A stretch of DNA of 64,000 bases from Lepidodermella squamata (taxonomy: Eukaryota > Gastrotricha): the NCBI GenBank assembly GCA_047495785.1, contig JBLDXI010000054.1:1674001-1738000 (forward strand). The letters run 5' to 3'. A model generated the notes under the pieces. The model was not told the DNA's origin and did not search any database. It was given only the letters and a program-made list of their open reading frames with translations. Positions 54,159-64,000 of this stretch are shown here, one piece after another. The position numbers and the translations under genes were made by a program. The number at the start of each line of letters is the position of its first letter. The first letter of the stretch is position 1.

Positions 54159-55271
54159 ATGGATGTGACGAAATCTTCAGCATGGATCAATGGCACTCTG
54201 CCCCATCTCGGATTTGTTGATAGCCGTTTATGGTTCATTGGCATATACAACTCACCAGCAGATTCATACGAAAATCGCCTAGGATATACTATTGTTTGTT
54301 TTCTTCTTTCATTGAGCGTTTGCGTTTCCAATTCGGCGAATGTCCTTACTTACAAAAAAAGAGGAGCTAGAAAAGATTTTCTAGTCCTTAGCTCAATACT
54401 GGCTGTAACAAATGTAATGTTCTGTATAGCTTACACAACTCCCATGGCTATTACAACAGAAACTGGGCAATGGGGATACAGCAGCGTTTCATGCACGCTT
54501 ATTTCTTCGGTAGCCTTTATCGCTGGAGGTTACAGCGTGAGTGTTATGATGCTGATTTCCTACGAACGGCGGCGTTGCGTTTCGAACATGCTCTCAACCT
54601 CGAAAAATCATGTTAAGAAAGCGTGCCTGTCGGCATTTGGACTGCTAATCGTTGATATTGCTGTTTTCTTCCCGGTTACTATTTACCCATATGGTCAAAG
54701 CAAGCAAATGATGCCATTGCTTAACATTAGCAAAAACCATACCGATTTCATGCCAATTTGTGGCCCATTCGACTTTAAAGTTGGCCTGATTGACAGTTCA
54801 GCTATGCGTAGTATGATTTTGACGGCTAAGGCTGGTGTCCAAGGCGTAATTCTGGGTTACAACTATTGGCATTTTTTCAGAAAATTGCGAAAGGTCCAGC
54901 AGGCTAATTCCCCTACGAGGCTAGTGAGTAAGACTGGATTCCTCTTCGTATCTGCCAAACCTGCCGCTTCTGTACCTAATGATTTATTGGCTCGAGAAGC
55001 TGAGTGGTTTGCCCGAGAAACGTTTTTTGCGAAACAATCAATGATTTCATTTCTTGTTTTCGCATTGTTTCACGCTCCGGTCTTGTGGATGTTTTTAATG
55101 CTTTCGCTCCATGAGAGCATTGGACCAGATATTCTGACTTCAAACTGCTGTAAAAGCACTTTGGTGGCGTTGATGCTGGAGATGGTTATAGCTCCTACTG
55201 TTATGAGTTTACGCCAAGGTTTCTTCTCAGAATGGGCTGAAAAACTGCGATTCTTCATTACTAAACACTGA
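54159..55271 (+). CDS. Rhodopsin-like 7TM receptor, intronless subfamily
   Basis: One exon, 370 aa. SAWINGTLPHLGFVDSRLWF start; YKKRGARKDFLVL; MMLISYERRRCVS; IYPYG; MPICGPFDFKVG; continuous NYWHFFRKLRKVQQA across the site where other members have an intron; FAKQSMISFLVFALFHAPV; the TM7 end is SLRQGF instead of SLRPGF. It is on the opposite strand and 14 kb from its closest relatives (39222, 41033) but has the same upstream element. Intact; the Pro to Gln change at TM7 is unusual. Confidence 0.85.
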   Translation: MDVTKSSAWINGTLPHLGFVDSRLWFIGIYNSPADSYENRLGYTIVCFLLSLSVCVSNSANVLTYKKRGARKDFLVLSSILAVTNVMFCIAYTTPMAITTETGQWGYSSVSCTLISSVAFIAGGYSVSVMMLISYERRRCVSNMLSTSKNHVKKACLSAFGLLIVDIAVFFPVTIYPYGQSKQMMPLLNISKNHTDFMPICGPFDFKVGLIDSSAMRSMILTAKAGVQGVILGYNYWHFFRKLRKVQQANSPTRLVSKTGFLFVSAKPAASVPNDLLAREAEWFARETFFAKQSMISFLVFALFHAPVLWMFLMLSLHESIGPDILTSNCCKSTLVALMLEMVIAPTVMSLRQGFFSEWAEKLRFFITKH

Positions 55272-55887
55272 AATGACATCGTAATAGATTCGATGCGCTG
55301 ATATCTCTACCATTGGAAATTGGAAACGAGGTGGACAACTTTACAGTTTTCAAACACCCTTGAATCTTGTGTAGTGAGGAAACTGTTTCCTTTCCATAAT
55401 CCCGCAGAGTCACCTCAACATGACGTTTTCCCGAGAGTTTGCGGGGCGGCTGTTCTGCTTCTTTCCTCGGTCCTCGGTTATATTAGATAAGCTTCTGAGA
55501 TACATTAGAGCTACAGCCCTTTCCGATTGTTGTAATTCGAGACTAAATCATTTGAGAAACATTCGAAAATGTTCTTGCCCACAATTTCTTCGCCATTTAG
55601 CGTGGCTAGGTAAATCAGACCTTACATCAGACAGCAAGTGTTGTTTACTCAAATTTCCGCATTGTGTTCAATCATCCGGCCTTCTCACAGCCTGAAGGAA
55701 ATCAGATATAAATATTTTTATATTACTCACAGAAAATATGTTCATAGTGTCTTGTTCAAAAAATAATAAAGCAATGAGTTTCATCCGATGCTCTATGACT
55801 CTATGACTCATCCATGAATGTCACTTATGGTGATCAATTTTTGGGAAGAGACTGATATAGCAGATAAAGTGAAAGCGAAGAATGAAA
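55272..55887. other. Spacer with an orphan receptor-promoter-like block
   Basis: 55539-55730 is related to the flanks near 51144 and 53895. The following gene is on the opposite strand, so this block has no gene to drive. Confidence 0.4.
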
Positions 55888-57147
55888 TCATCGACTGCTT
55901 CGAGGACCAGTATTCACGAGCAGTCTACTGAGCTTCTCAACTTGAACTCTAACTCTGAAGCTGGAAAAGAAAGTTGTCACTTGATTGGAGAAACCGGGTT
56001 TCAAAGTTTGCAGAGCTGGGGCGATCGCCATTTCTAGCACCAGGACAAGCACAGACGATTTATACATGTCCGAAGTCAAAATCTGAGGCCCTGCGCCGTC
56101 GTAGAGCGTGAACAGAATGAAACAGACTATCACGGGCCCATGAAACAGCGTGTAGACCAGGAAAAACAGCAGGGACTGCTTGGCGAAGAATATCTCTCTT
56201 TCGAGCCATTCATTTCCCCTTTGGCTCAATTGACTCGTGGATACCGTGCTTACAAAAGATGGACGACCCGAAGTTTTCGCCGTCATCCTGTGGGTCGATT
56301 TCTTTCTAGCAGCTCGGATGACTCCAAACATTAGCCTGTAATACAAAACCTGGAGGATCGGGCTAAGAATAAAAAAGAGCAATTACCAATAGTTACGCAT
56401 TATAATAGCGTCATAAAGGCCAACGTAGCCTACAAATATCATGATGCGTAACGCGGATGAATCCATGCCTCCAATGAGTCGATATTCGAAATTCCCGCAA
56501 ACAGGCCCTGAAAAGGTTTCATTAACGCCTATGACAACAACGCTGTGCTGGACGTTTGGGGCGAAGGGGTAGATTGCCGCGGGTGTTAGAATGGCTCCGC
56601 CTACAGCGGCCACCATGATAGCGACAAAAATGGTCTGTGCGAAAAAACAGCTTTATGAGAGATGCAATTTCTGGGTAGAACCAACCTTTTTCACGCTGAA
56701 CTTTGCGTTTGGGTTCATCGAAACAATGCACAGCCTCCGCTCGTAGCTGATCATCATCATCATTTGAATGCTGATACCAGCCATATAATACGTGATATAT
56801 AGGGTAATAGTGCAAGACCAGTTGCCAAACTCCCAGGAACCGTTACGAGTCGTCACTGTCATAGCGGTTGAGAAGGCAATACAGAATGCCGTGTTGACTA
56901 GTGCTAAAATAGTGACGAGGAAAAGGAAATTAGTCCTAACTTTTCGCTTGTAATACACTATGACATTGGCGGCGTTTGCTATGATAACGCAACACGTTGT
57001 TATCCAGAAGATGATGGTGAAACCCAATCGGTTATTAAACGATTGAGCTGGGCTGTTGAAACTGCCGATAAAGAAGAATCTACCTTCTTCATATCCATGA
57101 TCGGGTAGTTTTGCGAAATGCCAAGCCCCTCCAATTGTATAATTCAT
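55888..57147 (-). CDS. Rhodopsin-like 7TM receptor, three-exon member
   Basis: Exons 56686-57147, 56387-56634 and 55888-56335 on the minus strand (introns 51 and 51 nt), 385 aa. The second intron is at the common YW position; the first, before TIFVAIMVAA at TM4, is shared only with the pseudogene at 18841. Signatures: GAWHFAKLPDHGYEEGRFFF, YYKRKVRTNFLFLVTILAL, MMMISYERRLCIV, IYPFA (instead of IYPYG), GPVCGNFEYRL, FAKQSLLFFLVYTLFHGPV and LKPGF. This is probably the oldest intron layout in the family. Intact; ligand unknown. Confidence 0.83.
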
Positions 57148-57517
57148 TTATTTCGCTGTCCTCTGGAAAGAAAGAATCCTTTTATTTATCCTGTTGCTGC
57201 AACTGACTAGATTTAGGAGTTCAAGCTTGATACTGATTGAGTTTGCTTGAATTAGCTAAACAAAGCAATGTGCTAGGGTAACGTTTTTCGATCGATAGCA
57301 TCCTCGAACAATTGACAGGGATCGATGTGGATTGAACGCATAAAAATATAAAATAGATTGCATTTTGAGGAGGTATGCCCGGAAGGATTTTTCCGGCTTC
57401 GAAAGTCACGTCTACGTATGCTTTTTACAGCGATTTCGCCTCCGTACTTGCTTTTTCCTAACTCAGGAATTAGCTTTGAATGAAGGAAGTCTCAAATCGC
57501 ATGCTAAGAACGTTGCC
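57148..57517. other. 5' flank of the three-exon receptor
   Basis: No gene supported. Confidence 0.4.
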
Positions 57518-58225
57518 ATCGGGTATTACCAAGAAGCATTTGCTGCAGTTGCTCAAAAAGAGACTTTAGGTTGAACTGCTGGACTCGCCGATCCCGTGCC
57601 CAGTCGTGCAGACACAATTTTCAGCAGGGTGCGAAGTACAGGGGTGCTGGGGTGTCGCGACAACACACGCGATTTTTGTGTTGCTCAATATTAGGAACAC
57701 ATCAGCTCGAAAATCCTACTTCGCACACTGATTTTCAGTTGCATGCATCATGCATGGCTTCATCTTCTGATTGTGACATTGGGCGTTCAATACCACGAAG
57801 AATGGATGTACGGTTATTTCGGCTAACAAAATTTGCCCACGGATCACAGATTGTTCAGCTGGACCTAAAAATGATCGAATCCGATAGGCGATAGGATATA
57901 TAGGCCTGAGGCTTAGGCTAGCATTTGTTCCCAGGAACATCTTTAGCGTCGCTGAAAAAGCTTTTTACGTAGCCTTGAAAAGTAACCTTGTTGAACCCTG
58001 ACCCTGAACCCGTAACGCAAAGTCTCCCGCAAAGTCTCCTTTTGAGCAACTGCAGCAAATGCTTCTTGGTAATACCCGATGCTCGCCGTGTTGGCCCGAA
58101 GCTGGAACTGTCGGTTCCGACAGGACAAATCTAATCACGTAACAAGGCTTTTTACATAGCCTTGAAAAGTAACCTTGTTGTCCTGTCGGAACCGACAGTT
58201 CCAGCTTCGGGCCAACACGGCGAGC
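57518..58225. repeat. Composite fold-back repeat
   Basis: 57518-57567 is the inverted copy of 58031-58080 (50 bp, one mismatch). Directly next to it, 58081-58127 is the perfect inverted copy of 58179-58225 (47 bp, 51-bp loop). A 34-bp direct repeat (GCTTTTTAC...CCTTGTTG) occurs at 57960-57993 and 58147-58180 with one mismatch. The near identity implies recent formation. Confidence 0.9.
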
Positions 58226-59489
58226 ATGTGACTTTATTTTACCCACAGTAAACAAATATTGCTCAAAGTGAAAAAGAGTTGCTTCCTATCAGCGCCGGTT
58301 TCTTGCCTTTTGTCACTGAATTCTTCCGTCTTCCGTGTTATCGATGTGAGTTTCAGTTGAGCCTTCAAATTATCATCTCCGAGACGCTGATGCTGAATTG
58401 TTGTGAGACGTATTGCCCATTTCGCCATCGATCGTTCGAAAATGGGATGAGAACAGATGAAAAACATTGTTTGTTTGTTCGTTGGGGTGGAGGGGACCAT
58501 TTAGTAAATTCCATTAGATTGTAGTGACGAGACCCTATCAATACCAAATGCCTCAGGAAATCTATCAAGTCAAGCGCTATATTGCTTCCTCGATTTGCGA
58601 TCGCGATATTTCAGACTGAAGTCGCGTGTAACCACGGCTTGATGGGGAGATGATGGGTAGTGCCGCGAGTCTCCTTGAATTTGTCGTCCCAATTATTGAT
58701 TAGCCCTGATTCCAATTTGCCGATGATTAGATGCGAAAGACAAAGGCTCATTGAATGAGATGGATTGTCGTTTGTAAACCTCCATGAGAAAGAAATCCTC
58801 AGCTTTATGAACAAAAAACTGACACCAAAGGCTAGTTGGATGCGAACGTGTTACCTGAAACGTGTTACAAAACGGCCTTTGTTATCAAACGTGTTCAACC
58901 TTGTGGCAAAAAACCGCCTGAGGATTGCTTTGAACTAATGACTAAATGTCAACCGTCCGTAAGATTCTGACTCTCTTCAGGCACTGGCAAATGCGTTGAT
59001 TACCACGGCCTCCTGCGACGGGAGTTGACGTTGCCACCAACTCGATGTCACGTAGCAGAAAAATACGTTGATAATTTGTACACCTCAGAAGGATCGTGAA
59101 AACATTAACTGCGCAGTAGAATTAAAGCTACTCTAAGTGAGCAGTAGATTGCGTCCACGAATTTCGAGGTTAGGATGGGATGCACTGTGAACAGATGCGT
59201 TTGAGCCGTTAATGACTGAGAACAGGCGAATGCCACACTGCCGATGGGGTAAGAAACAAAAGCATGTTGAAAGTAGTTTGAACTTTCTCGATGTCAGGTT
59301 GGCGTAGAAGATGATAACTTGCATTTTTTACCCAAGATGATCATCCATCGCTACGCAATGGAATTGAAAGGCACTCACTCCAGGCAATTCACGTGTCCGC
59401 AAAAAATGGTCCACTAAATTGCTCATATATTAACAACAGCTAATTGCCGACCCATGCTATAATAAATGAGAAGTACGAAGGAGCTAGGG
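58226..59489. other. Spacer between fold-back repeat and Cys-rich gene
   Basis: No gene or repeat that I can support in about 1.2 kb. Confidence 0.45.
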
Positions 59490-59498
59490 TATAAAAGG
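59490..59498 (+). promoter_or_regulatory. TATA box of the Cys-rich repeat gene
   Basis: TATAAAAGG, 56 bp before the ATG at 59554, which puts transcription start near 59520 and leaves a leader of about 30-35 nt. Confidence 0.7.
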
Positions 59499-59553
59499 TG
59501 AGCTTCAGTCGATAGATTTTGCATTTCTCTCAACAACTTTCTGTTTACTAAAG

Positions 59554-61146
59554 ATGAATTACTCAAACTTGGCAATTCTCGTTGCCACCTTTGGCTGTAC
59601 TGCTGCCTGTCCCGCTACGACAAATACAACACCGTGCCCAGCTAGGTCGGCAACAGTCGATGGCGCTTGCCCTACGGGCCAGAGCTGCCTGACTACATCG
59701 AACCCCTGCCCGATCGGTCAAAGCTGCCTATCTAAGGCTGTAACTTGCCCGGATGGTCAAATGTGCATCACCGCTTCAAACCCATGCCCGACTGGCCAAA
59801 CTTGTCTCAACACAGCGAATCCTTGCCCCGCCAGCAAGAGCTGCCTGCTGACATCGAATCCATGCGACACTGGTAAAACCTGTTTGGACGCGACCAACCC
59901 TTGCCCCGCCGGCCTTACCTGCTCGGCACCTACTTGCCCTACCGATCAGAGCTGCAAAAGCAATTCCAACCCATGCCCGGCTGGACAAAGCTGTCTGGCT
60001 ACAGTACCACCCTCTTGCCCTGCCTCTCAAAGCTGCAAGGATGATTCGAACCCATGTGGCGCTGGTCTTAGCTGCTTGTCATCGACACCACCTTCTTGCC
60101 CAGGTGGTCAAAGCTGTAAGCTGGATTCCAACCCGTGCCCCTCTTCCCAAAGCTGCAAGGACGATTCCAACCCGTGCGCTGCTGGCTTGAGCTGTTTGTC
60201 ATTGGTCCCACCTTCCTGTCCAGGTGGTCAAAGCTGCAAGCTCGATTCTAACCCGTGCGCTGCTGGTCTAAGCTGTTTGTCATCGACACCACCTTCTTGC
60301 CCTGGTGGTCAGAGCTGCAAGCTCGATTCTAACCCTTGCCCTGCTTCGCAAAGCTGCAAGGACGATACGAACCCGTGCGCTGCTGGCCAAAGCTGCATGG
60401 CAACGGCTCCACCCCCTTGCAAGGCCGGTCAGAGCTGTCAAACGCCGGTGAGATTTCACTAATTTTGCCATAATAAGGTTCCTTACGTCTTGCAATTATG
60501 GTAGCTTGTATTCAGCATGTGCGAATTGACGACTGTCGGTGGTGGGAAATCGGTCAAATTTTGCACAGCAAACGCTGGAGCCTGCAATTCGGTCTTGAAT
60601 ACCGGCATACTTGTAAAATTAGCGATTAAGTGATAATACTAGGTATTTTTACACTTATATCTTCAGGCTTTGGGGCTCGATGGACAGAGCACTTACCCGT
60701 CATTCGAAGCATGCTGCAGTCAGCTAGATGCGAATGTGAACCGCATCAAATACGAGCACGTCGACACTGGTACAGCGCAGATATCTACGTGCATAGGCGT
60801 TTCTACTTCGACGCCCTACGAAATGAACGGCCCTGTCAGTCAAGGTCTTCCTGCTTATTGCGTCCGTTTCCCTTATACTTACGCTGGAAAAAGATACGTT
60901 GCGACCACCGATGGAGTAAGTGATAATTGAAGTCAAAATTAGCTGACTTTACGGTTGAATTATGCATTTTAGCCTAGCAAGACGGGTACATTCAAATTCG
61001 CATCGTACACTAGATGCTGTTCGGCTCTTTCTGATGCGCCGTATTTCACCTTCGGCACGGCAGCGTCAGCATACGGCGTCAATTTTGAAACATGCAAAGG
61101 GGATATCAATCCGCCAAACCCCGGCGGCGGCGGTGTCTCACGATAA
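59554..61146 (+). CDS. Secreted Cys-rich protein with 20 CPxGQSC-type modules
   Basis: Four exons, 59554-60447, 60505-60612, 60667-60915 and 60973-61146, all phase 0, encode 474 aa. A signal peptide (MNYSNLAILVATFGCTAA) is followed by about 280 residues of short modules, Cys-x5-Cys (CPTGQSC, CPAGQSC, CGAGLSC and variants), about 20 copies spaced by 5-12 residues of Ser/Asn/Pro/Thr. Copies 10-20 form a higher-order repeat (SCPGGQSCKLDSNPC). The C-terminal 190 residues are different: SVKFCTANAGACNSVLNT, SFEACCSQLDANVNR, CVRFPYTYAGKRYVA and a final PPNPGGGG tail. No membrane segment. A structural extracellular, cuticular or glue-like role is plausible from composition only; I know no matching family. 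A strong TATA box fits high, stage-specific expression. Confidence 0.75.
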
Positions 61147-61452
61147 TTCTATTTCCCACTTCTCCCATATTCCTGAAACAGACATTGTGCTTTACAGACC
61201 TTACTTTGCCTTGACTCTTGTTAATGATTTAATTGATTGTTATGGATATAACTTTAAGTAAAAAGCTTGTAAAGCATAGCGCTGGATGTTCAGGTGAGGG
61301 AATGAGGTTTTTGAACCCATGAGATCCAGCGTGAATATTTTACACGAGCTATTCGTGAATCGGTCCGAATACTCGGGTCGAGTGTGCGACTTTCAGGGGG
61401 GATGGGGAGATCGAGGTTTTTACTTCAGACACTGGTCATCAGCAAAAGCCTA
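61147..61452. other. Convergent spacer
   Basis: 306 bp between the convergent ends of the Cys-rich and class C receptor genes. No feature seen. Confidence 0.5.
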
Positions 61453-64000
61453 TCATTTTCTTAATTTTCCGGATAGACACAGACCGCAGATGGCTGCGGC
61501 GATCGCAATTGAAACGGCTGAAATAAGAGAAGTCATGGCCTGGCCATCGTGGTGAATCATCAGCGCTATCAGTAGGGTCGCAATCAAAATCGTTATTTTC
61601 CCGTAGACAAATGCGCACCAGGCTTTATAGGAGACGGAATTCCTAACTGATAGCTGGGGCAAGGAGATTGACGGTTTAGAGATAAGAGCTGGATGTATGG
61701 CTGTATGGGATGAGCGATAAGAAAAAATTGCTGATTTCAAACAAGAAAATGTAAAGGTGAGAAGAGCAAGTGCCATGAAAGTTACTGAAGCTTTCGGTCC
61801 AATGATAACGCCACTGACATCACATTCATCGCGGAAAAACGTATTCGAAACACTCTCTGCTTCCACAATGTTGTCCAAGACCGGCTTCCCCGTAATAGGA
61901 TGAACGGCTAGAGCTATAGCAAAGAGAATCGCCGAGAAAGTAGGAATTAGGTAATTGACACTCAGCTGTAGCCGATTTTGTAGATTTGTCTGCTTTGTAC
62001 GAAAGCGTTTCTTCGTTCTCATTTGATCTCCAGCACTTGTGAACTTGGCCATTAATCCCAGTTGAATCAGGCACAAGCCCCACCATACCAACACAGCTGT
62101 AGTCGAGCATCTCACAGACGAATCTTCGATGGATACCAGAAAATTGTTGGAAATCAGCAGGAAAGCACCGAGATTCAGCATAAAGTCATCCGGCCTATTC
62201 ACAATCACCTTTCCAGTTTTTATCATGAAGAAAGAAGGCGGAATCAAAAGCAAGAATGACGTTACTTCAAAAAGCGAAAACAAAGTTTTAATTAGTTCAA
62301 TAACAAAATCGACTTACCGCAGAAAAACAGGGTTGCCTCCATAGGTAGAATTCGTACTGGCATTACTCGGCTCTGAATCGTATCTTTGGGGGGCTTTCCG
62401 TCTTTCGTGCGCCACTTAATCTTATTGCTAAAAACTACCATCGAATCATTCGGCTTGAGGTTGGATTTGTAAAAGCCGATCATTTCACGGCTTGACGTAT
62501 TGTGGCGTACGATAATTTGTTGGAAAATTATTGGCATGCTGCCCGAGGACCAAGACGTGTTTCGATCGAATGAATACTCGCCTCTGAGGCCAGTCATTGA
62601 GAATGCATATATCTCATTTTCTAGAATTGACAGGATTTCCGCCGGATTTGTGCGGTAATTTTCAGAGCTTGTGAACCAGTCTGACAGCGTCATGTTTCCT
62701 AACAAATTTCGGATTGAAAAGCAGTTTGTAAATAAAGTTTTGCTCACGATGTTTCAGGTGAGCTTCAGTTGAGTTGAGAAGAAGGCCGATTGCAACGTAC
62801 TTATCATAAAGCACCGGAATCCAGTAATCATATCCTTCAACGTGACTGGGCATTTTGACTTCATTGCGGATTGCTATATTTATATCATTCAAAGTCGCAC
62901 CAGTAACATTATCTCGATGATCAGGTCCGTAAATTTCAGCCAGAGGCGCATCTCCTGCGTAAAAAGCACCGGCCAACACATCTAAAAGCATAGCCTGATT
63001 GCACCAACTGCTCAAATGAGGCGGCATTGCGTTGCTCTCATCGATCGAGTTCCACATGAACAAAAAAATAACATAACCAGGTCCGTATAAGCCATATTTA
63101 TGCAAGTAACAACCGATTGTTGGGCTGTCGGTGTTCATTGATAGGATTATTCGCGGGTCTCGTAGTTTTAGCTCAGAAAACATCGAGTCGAGCTCATACT
63201 CATCGCGAGTTGACGCCCTCAGTTTACCCATGAACGCCAGGCTTATATTTAATTTATCCAGGTTTCGTAGTAAAGGTGGTTCGAGCTGAAATAATAATAT
63301 CAAAACATGTTTGCATTATAGTGAAGGCCCTTCTCGGCACGACTATTCATTATTCCCAATTCGTAATTAAACTTTAGGAAAATGATAGGCCAAGAGTAGG
63401 GGTTATGGTTAGGGTTGGAACCCAATCCTATTCCTAACTAAGGTAGAGGCTAGTGCTAGTGTTTGAGGTGTGGAGCTAGGATTAGGTTTGGGGTTAGGGT
63501 TACCAGTGGAGGATGGATTGGGGTTAGGAGTTAGTTGGGGTAAGGTATGCATAATTACCAGATCGTTGAATCTCAGGTTGTCGGTGATAAGAGATACCCT
63601 CGTCCATCCAAGTTTGCTAACCATCCTCGCCAGAGCTAGGGTGTAATAGTCTGTACTCTCGCCTAAGAAGTAGTACGGTTGACTCGTTTTCCGTTGCTGG
63701 TAAAATGTGATATCGTTCGGAAATGCCGAGAGTGCAATGACATTGTTTGGTCGGCTTGCGTAAGCAGAAATCCGCTGAGCCACTGCAGAGCAATCCGATG
63801 AAGCGACAAGCGGGAATATTGCTTCAGATCGACCGAGACGATCCAGTTTTTCCATCAAGCTCTTCGTCACAGTTTCTGCATTGCACTGTACAAAATGTGA
63901 GCTGAACCTACATAATTGATAATAAATGCTCCTGCTCACGTTATCTCGAATCAGTTCGAACACAACGTTGTAGTTTTCCAAGAAGTTTGGCAGGGCATTG
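61453..64000 (-). CDS. Class C (GABA-B-like) G protein-coupled receptor, subfamily 1, 5' end missing
   Basis: Exons on the minus strand: 63559 to beyond 64000, 62748-63285, 62318-62698 and 61453-62264; introns 273, 49 and 53 nt. The frame closes across all. The ligand domain shows VALSAFPND-like lobe 1 sequence (NVIALSAFPNDITFYQQR), LGWTRVSLITDN, DPRIILSMNTDSP and GYDYWIPVLYDKYVAIG. Then MTLSDWFTSSENYRTN aligns with LTLSDLAVSKSEIP of the 20140 gene. The 7TM part ends in AICGLCLSGK. It is the closest relative of 20140-22762 but has three extra introns in the visible part. The signal peptide and first exons are outside the window. Confidence 0.85.
63409..63545 (+). repeat. Degenerate telomere-like (TTAGGG-type) tract inside an intron
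   Basis: The 273-nt intron of the class C gene contains GGTTATGGTTAGGGTTGG, GGTTTGGGGTTAGGGTT and related phrases with GGGTTAGG-like units, scattered and imperfect. Confidence 0.65.

Noticed and set aside
54159-54331. Overlapping minus-strand 114-aa frame across the receptor start
   Set aside because: Antisense shadow of the receptor N-terminus and promoter.
57571-57894. 107-aa open frame in the fold-back region
   Set aside because: No domain, overlaps a structural repeat and has unusual composition.
63409-63545. True chromosome end
   Set aside because: The units are degenerate and coding exons continue on both sides, so this is interstitial.

Overview
This is animal (metazoan) nuclear DNA. 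Spliced genes with very short introns (many 49-57 nt), GT-AG junctions, a Golgi polypeptide GalNAc-transferase, TIR and C-type lectin proteins and families of seven-transmembrane receptors rule out prokaryotes and organelles. The compact genes and small Cys-rich surface proteins would fit a small invertebrate (tardigrade, nematode or rotifer grade), but I cannot name the taxon from sequence alone.

Layout. 1-6.6 kb: one end of a Polinton/Maverick (adintovirus-like) element, with the start of a packaging ATPase, a phospholipase A2-like domain fused in one frame to a DDE integrase and chromodomain, a small AT-hook protein, a protein-primed family B DNA polymerase and a small unknown ORF. A 98-nt polypurine run and several tRNA-like fragments follow. 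7.3-8.6 kb: two divergent genes for small GPI-type, three-finger-like Cys-rich proteins. 9.2-12.4 kb: repeats and a decayed CACTA/Tnp2-like transposon with long inverted repeats. 13.0-18.1 kb: a pp-GalNAc-transferase, a TIR/coiled-coil protein and a membrane C-type lectin.

18.8-57.1 kb: a cluster of about 13 members (intact, broken or fragmentary) of one divergent rhodopsin-like 7TM family of about 370-385 aa. Two single-exon class C (GABA-B-like) receptors and one two-exon class C receptor are embedded in it, and a fourth class C receptor lies at the right edge (61.5-64 kb). The 7TM family has members with a phase-2 intron at an invariant Asn-Tyr-Trp and members that lack it precisely. Genes point both ways, and broken copies, mosaic copies and duplicated promoter blocks indicate rapid birth and death. 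Remnants of a LINE, a mariner-like transposon and a 1.6-kb non-autonomous DNA transposon lie between genes. 57.5-58.2 kb holds a composite fold-back repeat. 59.5-61.1 kb is a TATA-driven gene for a secreted protein with 20 CPxGQSC-type modules.

The receptors look like an expanding environmental-sensing (chemoreceptor-type) gene cluster; ligand and expression are unknown. The most unusual single protein is the PLA2-integrase-chromodomain fusion. Receptor exon structures were worked out by hand from splice signals, reading phase and paralogue alignment; frames close in all intact models.
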